A stretch of DNA of 64,000 nt from Megalonaias nervosa (taxonomy: Eukaryota > Mollusca > Bivalvia > Unionida > Unionidae), in the NCBI GenBank assembly GCA_016617855.1, contig JAECUM010091510.1, positions 54,367-118,366 on the forward strand, read 5' to 3'. Below are positions 51,704 through 64,000 of this stretch, in pieces. The notes under the pieces were generated by a model that saw only the letters and a program-made list of their open reading frames with translations, was not told where the DNA came from and made no database searches. Both the position numbers and the translations under genes were made by a program. How positions within the stretch are numbered: the first letter of the stretch is position 1; every line of letters starts with the position of its first letter.

Positions 51704-52326
51704 ATATTTATGTATATCAAATACAAATACAAATATTTACCTTGTGAACGGAGTTAAGACTGACTACGAGCAACTGTGTATTGACAGAATGAATAATGAT
51801 CCCTGCCGAGTATGTCCGCTACAAAGTGTAGTTTTGCGCCTTTTTGGCTATTCACAATCACTTTTGCATATTGATAATTTGATTGTGTTCTTTTTTGAGT
51901 TTCTATTTTTTATTCATATTGATTAAATCAATATAAGACACCCTTGTGACTTATACATGAAAGATAGTTTTAATGAAGAAAGTTGAACACTGAAATCTCA
52001 GCCATTCACGTATACACGCATGGAATTTAGCATGGAATAGAAACTAAGCGAAATGGCAAACCAACAAGAGGTAATTAAAATATTTTAATATATTTACAGT
52101 TGACCTAAATAATTTTTCTGCTTTAATTAACATTACTACCGACCATAAAATTTTCTGTCTCTCTGTCTGTGTCTGTCTCTGTCTGTCTGTCTCTCTATTC
52201 CTTTGGTCGGTTTGACTTAACATTGACCATCGTTCTTCATAGATTTAGAAACATTGTGGTATGACACAAGCGAAAATCATCTATGCTCATCTTTTCATGG
52301 AATTTCGCCTGTTTTGCTATGAGTGC

Positions 52327-52385
<59 letters not shown>

Positions 52386-55300
52386 CGGCATCCTTACATT
52401 TTCATATTTAATTAATAATAATCGATTTGTATAACCTTATAATAGGTTTAAGAAACAACAACTGTAACAACAACAAAGCATTAAATACGGTACATTCCGT
52501 GTGGCTCGTAACAAAGACAGGTTTATGCAACTTTGAATCATTGATTATATGAACACTGTAGAGTGCAAAAACCCTAACGACAAACCGTTGGTCTTGTAGG
52601 TTACTTGGTGCAAGTTCAGTTTCAAGGTTTTCAATCTCAGCACGGCTTGTTGGGAACTCCCCATTGAATTTGCAATGAATGGTTGGTATCTTCACATCGG
52701 CATGGTGCATGATGGGTAAAAGTTATATTTAAAAATCCGAACTTTTCTCAAAGATAGAGGACGATGGTGTCTGCGAGTACTGGCAATGTGGCATAGATGT
52801 CAGCAAATGGGATGGATACTTAGTGTGTCCTTGAAACAAAAAAGTATTTGTAAGCAATGTTTTTAATCATTATATAAAATTTGCGTTACCACATGTGTCT
52901 GTCAACCAGTTTGTGCATGTATGCCGTGATTTGATGTCAATAAAACTGCTGTAAAGCCAGGAAAAATATCAAAGATCTCATTTCACTATTTCATGGAATA
53001 CAAGATCTTTAATTTTAAAACCAATAATAAATTTTGTCCTACATAAGTGAAAAGAAAAAGAAAATGAAGTACACATTCACAATACCATTTCTTGAAGTCT
53101 AATACAAATACGTTTTACCTGTGGCGTGTTTGGAAACCTAATGCATAAACATATTGCCTGTGGCATTTTCTTTAGCCTAATACACAAACATTTTATCTGT
53201 GACATTTTGTGATTCTAACGTATGCTGATAAAAAAACCTAAACATCTAAGGAGAGAAGGTTACTGAAGTATGTGATTTTCGGTGTTTATTAAATTTGTCA
53301 AAACCTAGGATTAATCTTTCCTTACGTTTCGAACTAAATGCCATAATTAAATTCTACTTATTAGGCATAGATTTCATTGGTTAGGAAAAGGGTTACTTAA
53401 TGACATATTTTCCAATCCTTCAAAGTTACACCCCCACTCTCGCTAAAAACTCTGCTTGTTAAGACAATTCATCCAATAGCGCCAGAGTAACAATATGAAC
53501 AGAATACAAAATGATTGATCCTTTTATATGACAATCTGCTGAACTAAGCAGCTTATAAGGGGTATTCATAAAAGCTATGACTACCTCTGCATTTTGCGCA
53601 AACAAAAGAAAATAATGATTTTGAAAATTAAAATATATTAGTATGATTTTGTTTCGAAAGATATGACATGAGAGTAAAGATAATGTTGATATAGTTATAT
53701 TGAACTGGCTGTAAGTCTGATATGATTTACCATCAGAAGTAGTGCCTAGCTTCATGGGATTCGATAAAATAGAACCGCGTTCTTAGACACTTTAGATTCT
53801 TTTGCTGATTAACATCTAATTTGCTCTCCTGTTGAATTTAATTTTCAGGACGTCAATTAGGGATTTCAGTTTAAGTACATATTTATGTTTTTCACTGCAA
53901 TTAAGGTAAAGTCTGAAATCTGGATCAAAATATTCAAAGTCACTAATCTTCTCTCCTCTGGTAATGCTAGTAGCGGCGAAATGGCTCATAAAGTATGGCA
54001 TGAAGCTGGGTTTGAGCACATCGTGTATTCATTAGCAAATGTCTTTGATCGCATTCACTGCCAATCATATCAAATTTGATGACCTATTCCTAGTGCTATC
54101 TATGTTACCTGTACTTAAGGACACATTTGTACCTAATGCTTTAATGAGACATTTCAATTTGGTTTCATACAAAAATATAAAACATGGCTACTACCCATTC
54201 TGCCTACCTTTCATTGCAACTTGATGAAACACCGTATCATCTCCTCTGTTGTCCATAATGTGTACCATTGACAATGACTGCTCTACACGCTTCAGACCCT
54301 GTAGCACATGAACATTTCTATTCTCCTTTGATCTAGCAAGTCTTGCTGGGTAAAATTCACCACATGTGTCTTAATTTGCTTTGTAAGTATAGAACCCCCT
54401 TGCATATTAAATATCGCTTTGAGTACTTAATGTGACACCAAAAACAATGTTTCGCTCTTGTGACCATCGTTTCATCAACAAAATATTTTAATTATATCAC
54501 TATATCCTTGGAACATGAATCAACTGTATAAAATAAGGTGGCAAAAGTATTCAATTGGAAGTCAAGTCCAAAAGTACATTTTGATGGATGCCAGCAGGAC
54601 ACTACTTTTACTTCTTCTATTTGAAACACAGCTTCAAGTTTCATGCATATTATTTAATACGACATGTCGGTATGCATGTAATTTGTTTGTCATTATTAAG
54701 CCAAGCATTAAATCAAATATGCCTTTATGGAGCTAAAAGTGAGATTGGCTCTGTCTTTTAATCAATCCCATTTTGTCGAGAGATATCATAACAAATGGCA
54801 CAGTTCCATATATGTTGTTGTGCGTATCTTGTACGAATAAGATAGTGTTTATGCTAAAATCTGTTTATAATTGTGACAAATGATGACGTATAACGCTTGA
54901 TTTAAGGAATAAAACATGAAAGATTTAACGAAAATGATAATGACGCATTCGCTTGATGTCTGATTAGAATCGCGGTACAACGACTTCCTGATTTATTGGA
55001 CTTTGATACGTGATTATGAGTTGCATGACTTTACTCCGCCTTAATGATGAGTTTGGTTGATTTGAGGGTCAACAAGCTTAATAGAATAGACATGTTTAAC
55101 CTTAGCTGCTGAAAGTGTCTTGAAACCTCAGAATATTCACCTGTACAGCTCACAACGCCTGCAAAACTGGGACTGAATTACATGCAGGTCTTCTATTTTC
55201 TATTATTTCCAATAGTGGCCCAACAGATATTTTATTCGATTTAGAACATGTAAACAGATAGCACATGAATATTTATTCCGCAGCCAAGGATAATAATTTT

Positions 55301-58300
55301 ACCGGATTCCTGTCATGTGAGCGTATGGTATTCGATATCTCGACGCCCAGCGATAAATCAACATATCGTAATTTCTAGTGGTCAGTAACATGCAAATATG
55401 GTCATAACGTCACACTTTGGCGCAATACAGCTGTCAGGGTATTCTTACTATTTTAAGGCAAGTTAAATTCCTTCACTTTTACACTTTAATGCAAGAAAAC
55501 AATTGACCTTTCTTCATGTGAATAATAAGGCCGCAAACTTAATGGGGTCAGTCAATATAAATTTTGTTCCTGTATGAAAGAAATCATATTGACCTCACTG
55601 ACGGTTTACTACATATATTTCGAAATTCTCTTTTTGTCCACTAGTCCACAATGTCCACTAGTCTACCCGAATTCAAAAGTCGTTTTGTTAATACAACAAA
55701 ACAATCGGGGAAAACAATATTGTATTTTTGCGCGGTGATGCTGGTTGGGGTGCTGATAAAATTAACGCGAATTCATGGGTTGTTCTCTCTTTTTTTCATG
55801 AGGATAAATATATTATCTGCTGTCGATATTTTTAAATATGAAATGAGGAACATGTAGAGGGTACGCGTTAGCGTCGGCTGGTTATTTTTAATACCTATAA
55901 TAAGGACACAGTATAAGGTACACATTAGCGTCGGCTGGGTATTTTAAGGACACTGTATACGGTAAAATTAGCGTCTGATGGTTTTTTAATACATACAGTA
56001 AGGACACGGTATAAGGTGCAAATTAGCGTCGTGTAAAAGCTTTGAGAAAGATGTCTAATAACACCATATCCTGAAAATCTTCGAAGTTCAGACATTGTAT
56101 TAATGTAATTATGACATGTATAAATGTTACCCATTGTATTGCTTATAACATTGGTTTATTTCGTATTTTATAGCGTTGTCATGTTATGTACGTGAGGGAC
56201 AATTATCAGCTGACGCCATGTTATAAAGCTTTATGGTATTGATATACTTCAGAACTTACAGACAGTCTTGTCATCTTAAATGTCATATTCGTATTGGCAG
56301 ACACAAAATGGTTTTATTTGTGAAAACTGATGTTATAGGCAAATGAAATGTTGTGAAGGAATCATAAATATTTCATCGTTATTACACGAGGACTGAGTAT
56401 TCAATTATCGTAATATGATTTTAGCGAGTAAACATTTCCTATAATTTTGGCGTAAAGTCAGCAATATTCAATATAAATACAATTCCATTTGACCGCAGTG
56501 TGAATGCTTTATCATATGTTTGAAAAATGTATATTGCATAACTTGCGCTGAGGCAATATCATGATAATCGGCACTTACATATTGCGAGAAATGCGCGTGA
56601 AGTTGAAAAATGTCAAATCTGCACAAAACTTAGACGGCTTTTGTAGTTTCTCCCTAAAACAATATATAGCAACAACAATAATATATTTTCTTTCTTCCAG
56701 CTGCATGTTGAAGAAAATGTTATATAGTCAAAAATACGAGGGAAAATTATCTTAATTTTTAGCTAATCGTTGACAATTTGTTGCTTTTAACCAGAGCTCT
56801 TTATTCCCTTCCCCCAAAATACTTGTTCCGTGTTTCCCATCTAATACGTTATATCATACCCTGTGAATGTGGATGTAAAATTTCCCAAGTGTGTTTTTCT
56901 TAATATTATTTCTGGATGATACAGAAAAGGAAGCATGTCTCTATTAAAATATGGTTCTCTCATATGCAGTTTATGCGGCATGTCCTTTATTAGATAAAGA
57001 TACTGAGAAGTCCACACAATGGACATTAATCAATTTTACTGTGCAGAGTTGCTACTAGCATTTATAAAGTGTTCAAAATAATGCAACGTATTGAACAATG
57101 ATTGCCGACTGAGATTTTCAGGGGGTAGTTTAGGGTGGGGGAGGTGCCAACACTTGCTAGAATATTTGAATAGTTTCTCAGGAAGAGATAGTAGATATCT
57201 ATGTCAAATTCACGAATATGAATTAGAAACAACCACCCTGAAAATGAATGCACCAAGATGGAACCGTGGAATGCAAAACTGGGAAAGAAAAATGGAGTAT
57301 CATTTCATGATCAAATCTTCTCGTCCTGGGCCTCTTTATTACAATAACTTTCAGTTAATGCTTTCGGAAATATGGAAATTAGGAAAATTTGAAGGACAAT
57401 ATTGCCGTATTTACCCGTTATTATTTTTTTGTCTTTAGTCCAAATGTCATCTTGCTCAAAAAACAAGGCAATATAGGAATTCTAGCTGCGAATTTGTACA
57501 CACAGACACAAATAAGTTAACATTTACGAAGAAAGAACAGTCCATTTGTAGAGGGAAGCGTTTACAACAAATATCTCCAGTTATCTATTGTACAGTCTCG
57601 TAAAACTTTTCAGCCCATTCCCCACTCCACCAATCAACCAACCAATTAACGTATTGAAAAGATGTCGATTATCTATCTCTTCGGTATTCTAAGCGTGTAA
57701 CGGATATAAAAAGATATAAATTGCAATTATGTTAATGGCAGGCAAGCTTTGTAGAAAGCTTATACTGTATTTCTCCGATGCTCAATGCTAAGCCCCCACC
57801 CCAATTTGAAAATCTTGTAGCAGACATGATAGTGGAAACTGCAAAATAAACCCATTCCCACGTCTAATTATTGCGTATACAAAAATATCCCAGACACTCA
57901 TATTTGAATTCAGAAGGTCAACACTGTTTCCCTTATTTTAATATATTTATTTATTTGTATTTATCACTTTTGCGTCAAAATTTATTTCAAAACCTAAGAG
58001 ATGTCTCGAATTTCTTAAATGTGAATAAAATAATACACACTTCACACGCTGTTTCAACTAGGAACAGCATGTGCCAGAGTGATTCTGCAATGCCTGGAAT
58101 CCGCTGAACCAGCTGATTGCCGGTGAAAGCTCGTGAACAGTTCCAAGTCAACAAGGCATTAACAAACCTGCCCATCAATTTTAATTATCTCATCATCTAA
58201 GTTTTACCCAATGGATGGTCGAAAATTTAATTCCTTCGTTAATGCTAAATAGAGAATCCAAATCGATAGACGGCTTAACAAGTTTGGAAACATTCTATTT

Positions 58301-58480
58301 TCATGGCTAAGATGCCTTCTTGCAACGGAATCTTCGTAATCTCCGTAACAGAAGGAAACAGCTGCCCCTGTGTGTGTGCTTCACTACAGAACATTTGCTT
58401 CAAGCAAATCATGAAAATCATTACATTCCAGCGCTTGTCAATTCAAAATAATATAAAATACGCATGAACTAAGACTATCG
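51704..58480. other. host sequence, no gene recognised
   Basis: AT-rich. Contains (GA)n at 52330-52381 and about three units of a roughly 55-bp repeat (ATTAGCGTCGGCTGG...) at 55860-56035. Open frames are short and unremarkable. Confidence 0.5.
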
Positions 58481-58489
58481 AACAATGAG

Positions 58490-58690
58490 TGGACCCGGTG
58501 GCCAAGTAGTCTCTTGCCTTTACAGTTCACTTGCAAAATCTCACATCTGTCTGCATGAGTCCCGGCTGTACCAGCCAGAGTATGTAAGAACATTTGTCTG
58601 TAGGTTCTCGTGGGTCCATGGCTCTTCCCGGGGTCTTACTGTGTTCTTCCTCCAGCAAATATACTGGCTGCTATGTATAGCACATCATGT
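58490..58690 (+). mobile_element. second SINE-like repeat family, copy 1
   Basis: Shares the order CTCTTCCCGGGGTCTTACTG, TTCCTCCAGCAAATATACTGG and TAGCACATCATGTGCTG with 62673-62890. It is diverged and lacks a clear tRNA B box. Confidence 0.5.
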
Positions 58691-58734
58691 GCTGGAAACT
58701 GATGTTAAGCCACACAGATCCAAACCAATGAACA

Positions 58735-58970
58735 GGTTTGGTACCTGTACAGGATCTGTGCTGGAATATGCCTTTAACGTATTGTGGAATGCAAAATGTA
58801 GATGCTGTTCAACAAATACACCTAAAATTTGCGAAGTATCTATTGGACATACTACATCTAATGTTAACATGTATGGGGAACTTAACATATCCCCGATCGC
58901 TGCAAGTGCGGGTGTGTTTTTCAATAGTGACCACAATGCAGGATCAACAGGAATCGAAAACTTGAAATGA
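58735..58970 (+). pseudogene. LINE ORF2 C-terminal remnant
   Basis: Two frames show parts of a LINE C-terminal pattern: QIHLKFAKYLLDI in one and TTSNVNMYGELNISPIAAS in the next. This resembles the xxKFxKxLLxV...TxNxxVYGELGxxPL segment that follows the RT in several LINE families. It directly follows a SINE-like repeat. Confidence 0.5.
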
Positions 58971-59440
58971 AGTTCCTTTTGTTTTGATTTGTTTGTTGTT
59001 CATTCGTTTATTGTTCTTTTTGAGTTTTATTGTTGTTTTAAACAATAAAATGTTATATGCTTTTTGAATGTTTATTATGATAACCCTAGTTCTTCGCACA
59101 GGTAAATAAAGTCGTTTGAAGGAATGATTTTCGCTTTGGCGTCATTGCTTCCAACTTATAATAGGCAGACACACCTATGTGCATTTCCGGGTTCAGTTGA
59201 AATATCTTATTGTAGCAATATGATATAATGGACTGAGCATAAGTTCTAACAACTACAATTAGACCTTCCTCAATGTGATCAAAGTATCGCAACATATCTC
59301 ACAACGACAACAGTGTAGCAAAAGCTAATAATGAAAGAATTGATTGTAGTGGGTGGGGTGGCGATTTGAATCATTTAATGAAATCGTCTGGTACCGCTTA
59401 TATATTTGCATACACGATGTAGAATGATATATTTTTAATT

Positions 59441-59696
59441 TGTATCGCCCTTTCCCCTAATCAAAACAACAGCTGGATGTGGCACTGAGAGTAATTTTCT
59501 GATTTGTATCGCCCTTTCCCCTAATCAAAACAACAGCTGGATATGGCACTGACAGTAATTTTCTGATTTGTATCGCCCTTTCCCCTAATCAAAACAACAG
59601 CTGGATATGGCACTGACAGTAATTTTCTGATTTGTATCGCCCTTTCCCCTAATCAAAACAACAGCTGGATATGGCACTGACAGTAATTTTCTGATC
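59441..59696. repeat. four tandem 64-bp units
   Basis: Units start TGTATCGCCCTTTCCCC at 59441, 59505, 59569 and 59633; almost identical. Confidence 0.93.
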
Positions 59697-60865
59697 TACT
59701 CCATTGTTGACTTATCTTAGGACAGAACACATAGAACAAAGAAATGCATGGTGTTTTCCATCCCAACACAGGAACAAATAAGGGTGTCAACAAATGCATT
59801 ATGTTGTAAACTATATGAAAAATATCTAGAACTAGGCATTTTACTGGATTCGATATTTTGGGCGTAAACTATTTCTCCAAGCACGATAAGACATTGGGTG
59901 TCTTGTTCAAGATTGTTCCACAAAGCCACTGTTAAGAGTATAAAAAGGATTTAGTAGAATTGAGCCTGAAAGTGCAAGTGACACATTTTTTTCTTCGGAC
60001 ACAGTGGGTGGGATTAATTCAATGGCATAGTCCGGATTTGCTTCTTTTTAATATCTTACAGCGAAATTCATTTTTTGTTTCTTTCGTCTAGCTTGCACAC
60101 TATCCCACCAAGTTTCAAAATAGAGCGAATACCTACTCGAGTGTTTTGAAGCGCTGTAACTATTGTTGCTGCTTTAAGCTTTAGTTTCTCTTTCTTTTCT
60201 GAATCTATCAACGAACATCCATAACAGACTGCACTGGTATATTTAAATCTGGGCTGCATAGTTTGTTAGTTAGTTTTCATAGATTTTCTATTCGAGATGA
60301 TGCCGGTTTTTGAATACTGCCCATTTGAATTTTGATGACAATATTAATTCACGAAGAATCCATATGCTTAAAATCAGTATTTCAAAAACAAATTCAGGAA
60401 TATTTGTTACTCTCTCGTTCGTGAAAAACATAGCTACTGTGTTTCCTAATTAAATATTAAGACTTCATGCTCAAGATAGATTCTCCGTGGCGGTGACAAG
60501 TAACTACTCTTTACGAATACCACAGGAACAATATTATAACTGCATAGGGTACCACGTGCCTGCAAGGGAAGCGCCATTTGACGTCCACATCTGACGAACG
60601 GCACAATGTTTCACGTCATACCCGCCAATGCTACTAATGGAGGTGCTGTGCTCCACAACTCTTGGTCCGATAGGGATTGCTAATGGAGGTGTTGTGTTCC
60701 ATCGCTTTTTGCCCACACCGAGATAATGAATATTGATGAAATTTGTTACTATGTAATTGCTTGAATCAAATGTCAGAATGCCTTTTAACATAATGTATTA
60801 ATTTTATAGAATGTAAATTAAACTGATATTAAAATTGATAGGTTTTAATCAAAGACCTATATACA

Positions 60866-60990
60866 GGCATGTGATCTCCAGAGCAATAAAATAGCTATAT
60901 CCGGGCATGTGATCTCCAGGACAATAAAAAAAAGCTATATACGGGCATGTGATCACTAGAGCAATCAAAACACTATATACTGGCAAAATT
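60866..60990. repeat. three tandem units of about 50 bp
   Basis: The unit contains GGCATGTGATCTCCAGAGCA and ATAAAATAGCTATATCC; the third is diverged. Confidence 0.7.
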
Positions 60991-62672
60991 TTTCCCTAGA
61001 GCAGTCAATAAACGAAGAGACACTAATTAAAGCATACTAAAATTTTCAGTAGGTTCAATGTTCTTTTCTTTCCTAAGAATATTTTACTCAGAGCAGCAAC
61101 TTAATAACATAGCAACAATTTATCTTTCTTTACAAGCTATCGATCGTCTTCTTCGTTCTGTTAGTTCACGAATCGCTCTTCTGATACAAGGACAACATAT
61201 TTATGAACCAAACCCGTTCATATGAATATTACAAGATATGTTATGTATGCGGTGAAAGGCCAGCAAAGCATTATTAGGGGCAATGGGCTCATTCTCCAAG
61301 ATGACCTTGTTATATTAGAGCAAAATCATAAAAATCCGTTCAACGCTTTGTACAATTTATTAACTTGGAGGCATGAAGTCTTAATATTTAATCCAGAAAC
61401 ACAGTGCCTTCAACGAGCTTTAAGATATATTCAATTTTTGTGACAATTTCTGGGTCAAACTGAAATCAAATAATCCTAACTTTTCAATGGAAAGGAAATA
61501 AAATCAAATTTTTATTTTTGTTATTATTTTTCAGTGTTAGAAATTCCAAACAGTAATTATATTAACACATGCGTCTATGCAAAGAAACAGCTTTAGAATC
61601 TCTTTTTAATGAATTGGAACATCAGAAGTTTTAAATTCAAGACGTTTCAGATACGATTGAAAGAAATAAAGCTAGGGGAAAGGTCTAAACGCGCGTGATA
61701 AACGCTCATCGATAAGCAGAGAGTTAATTGCAATGAATATCTGATGGAAGGAAAACAGCAAATATTGAATGAAATAGCCACTTTAACAGTGTAGAAACTG
61801 TCTTCATTTAAACTTGAACCAATAAGATTATCACTAATCAGTAACCGTTTATCCTGATATATTACACCAATTTTATTGAAATCTTTTCTTAACGAACAAG
61901 CGCTAGCAGTCGGAGGAATGTTCGGTGTCTGCAATATTTTTAATATCTTCTCCCCGAGTACACTAACTTCATGATATTTAAAACATATATATTACAAATG
62001 GATAAGAGTAAAATCAAAACTAATTATAACACAAATGCTGGATGGCTCAGGTTGGTTGCTAATGGTGAGCATTAATTTGTCTAATGACATCAGCTTGATG
62101 AATGTATTATCTTCAATTTCCAAGGCAAAACTCCTTTGAATAAATGAATGATATCAGCTTTTGACGCAAATACTTGAGAGGGCTCAATTAAGATACACAG
62201 CAATAGGCAGCATTGCGCATACTGTTCCTTTTATTGATGTATTTTTTAAATACTGTGTTTCTTCTTTCTCGTACTGTGTTTGCAAATATCCACAAACAAA
62301 CATAACGATGTTTCCATAAATTAATTGCGTTTTTGTATTTTGTTCAAGTTTTGTTCATGTAATTGTTTTATATAGCTTTTTACCGTTGTGAAAGAAATCG
62401 GTACCTTCCGCAAACGCCCTGACATGTTTAACACTTGTTTTGCGTGTCGTCTGTGCGTTTTTGTTTGTTATGTACATACTTTCCTGACCAACGCGATCTT
62501 TATGATCCAGTGCAATTTGGAAAGACTGAAAAGAAAATGGTTTCTTGAGGTTTTCGCTGAATAGATTCTGACTGTACTCTGACAGTACTTACAATGGCCC
62601 AACATATTTGAAACCCTAAGTATCTGTCTCAGCTGAGTATGATTGACACTACGTGCTTTACAAGTAGTGGGA

Positions 62673-62890
62673 GCCCGAATGGTCGATTGGTCTAAAACGC
62701 ACGCCTTTACCGATCACTGCCATTTCCTCTCTGTCCGCGTGGGTTAGAGTCTTGATCGCGACAAGCGTGGTTATGTGAGAAGACTTGCCAGTAGCTTCCC
62801 TTGTTTCGGTGGTTCATACCGGTGTTTCCATGGGTTATTCCTCCACCAGTAATACTGGCCCCATGGATAGCTTATCAAGTGCTGAAAACA
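62673..62890 (+). mobile_element. second SINE-like repeat family, copy 2 (tRNA-like head)
   Basis: The head TGGTCGATTGGTCTAAAACG and GTGGGTTAGAGTCTTGA resemble pol III A and B boxes. The body (AGAAGACTTGCCAGTAGCTTCC, with TTCCTCCACCAGTAATACTGG) is shared in part with 58490-58690. Confidence 0.55.
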
Positions 62891-63112
62891 AAACACAAAA
62901 CAGCAGCAACAATAACAAGTTTTGGACTAGTGTACTAACAGGCTCCGGTTTGACCCTGTGAGATCGAGATATACATGTTACTGAATCAATGACTGGTGTG
63001 AGAAAAGATTTTGTTTATTTGGTTAAGAATAGAAAGTGAAGAGACAAATATATGAAATAATAACCTTCACTCTTTCAATTAATAGACACGTTTTGTGTAA
63101 AAGACGCTTTAA

Positions 63113-63712
63113 TAATATCAGATCATATAAAAAAAAAATCGTTGAGATACATATCACATCAGTTCATTAGACTTTGAGATGATATCAGATCTTTACATAA
63201 GACATTAAGATAATATCAGATCATTACATAAGACGCTGAGATAAATATCATATCATTACATAAGACGTTGAGATAACCATCAGATCATTTCATAAGACGT
63301 TGAGATAAACATCAGATCATTACAACAGACGTTGAAATAAATATCGTATCATTACATCAGCCATGAGATAAATATCAGATCAGACGCTGAGATAAATATC
63401 ATATCATTACATAAGACGTTGAGATAAACATCAAATCATTTCACAAGACTTTGTGATAAACATCGGATCATTACATAAGACGTTGAGAAAAATATCAGAT
63501 CATTACATCAGACGTTCAAATTCAAATAAATATCAGATCATTACATAAGACGTTGGGATAAACATCAAATCATTTCATAAAGACTTAGAGATAAACATCT
63601 GATCATTACATAAGACTTTGAGATAAATATCAGGTCATTACATAAGACGTTGAGATAAACATCGGACCAGTTCATAAGACGTTGAGACAAACATCAGATC
63701 ATTTCATATAAT
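63113..63712. repeat. 32-bp satellite, about 18 units
   Basis: The unit is of the type GACGTTGAGATAAACATCAG plus ATCATTACATAA, 32 bp, imperfect, some units shortened. Confidence 0.9.
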
Positions 63713-63937
63713 CAAAATTTTTGGCGACTTCTATCCTCATAGGAATCGTTCAGACCGGAGAAAAACCCGTTGTTAAATTTGAATTGGGATTCGCAAACAT
63801 AACAATCTACTTTGTGGGGTATCTGAATTCAAATATTTATATGTCCTTTTGACAACAATTTAAACCCCTGTACTAATGATGTTCAATATATCTAAATATG
63901 TCGGGAACTGGACTCGTGTATATACACGTGTATATCC

Positions 63938-63969
63938 ATACATACATACATACATACATACATACAAAC

Positions 63970-64000
<31 letters not shown>
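63938..64000. repeat. (CATA)n/(TA)n microsatellite at window end
   Basis: Simple repeat running out of the window. Confidence 0.9.

Noticed and set aside
63113..63712. CRISPR-like array
   Set aside because: Units are contiguous 32-bp satellites with no unique spacers, in an animal genome.
44871..64000. Host protein-coding genes among the 60-160 codon frames
   Set aside because: None has a recognisable domain, coding bias or homologous copy in the window; those at 58485-58970 are SINE and LINE remnants.

Overview
This window looks like nuclear DNA of an invertebrate animal, most likely a mollusc or another lophotrochozoan. That guess rests on the AT-rich background full of microsatellites, tRNA-headed SINEs, degraded LINE fragments and several short satellites. 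I see no intact host protein-coding gene. All recognisable genes belong to three copies of one family of large DNA transposon/virus: Polinton/Maverick elements (adintovirus-like).

Layout. P1 (1-19146) is a nearly full-length but decayed Polinton; its left tip lies just outside the window, an estimated 137 bp before base 1. 19147-23280 is host sequence ending in a 1.3 kb GA-rich tract. P3 (23281-26008) is only the right arm of a third, more diverged copy. 26009-32813 is host sequence with small tandem repeats and a LINE reverse-transcriptase remnant. P2 (32814-44864, 12051 bp) is a complete insertion with terminal inverted repeats starting AGTAGTATATGGGG and a perfect 6-bp target duplication (TACGCC). 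It lost about 8.4 kb internally, from within the polymerase to near the integrase C-terminus. 44871-64000 is host sequence with SINEs, a LINE fragment, a foldback element and satellites.

Gene logic. The P1 core carries, left to right: protein-primed DNA polymerase B, a BIR-like (IAP) fragment, unknown accessory genes, packaging ATPase, small basic core-like proteins, integrase with chromodomain, penton-like minor capsid protein, a small basic virion protein, major capsid protein, an HPSQ-motif protein and an adenain-like protease. Every long core gene in P1 and P2 carries stops or frameshifts, so both look like dead or dying copies. A few short arm genes (gene B, the zinc-knuckle gene, gene C and gene E in P2) stay open.

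The most unusual feature is in the arms. Most genes at the two ends (gene A on the minus strand at the left; gene B; genes Q, E and L at the right) are followed by a 16-nt hairpin of the form GGCCCT-TTTC-AGGGCC or AGCCCT-TTTC-AGGGCT. It lies in an A/C-rich context and is followed about 10-15 nt later by a purine-rich GAAAAGAGA-type block. This matches the 3' end signal of animal replication-dependent histone mRNAs (SLBP stem-loop plus U7 snRNA-binding downstream element). Eleven examples occur across the three copies. The protease gene instead has AATAAA in P1. The right-arm genes also share a repeated promoter block (TTTTCCTTCACGTCCGTGCT, then a TATA box, then CAGTCTGGC). The inferred picture is a virus-like element whose arm genes are built as small intronless, histone-like transcription units, possibly tied to S phase.
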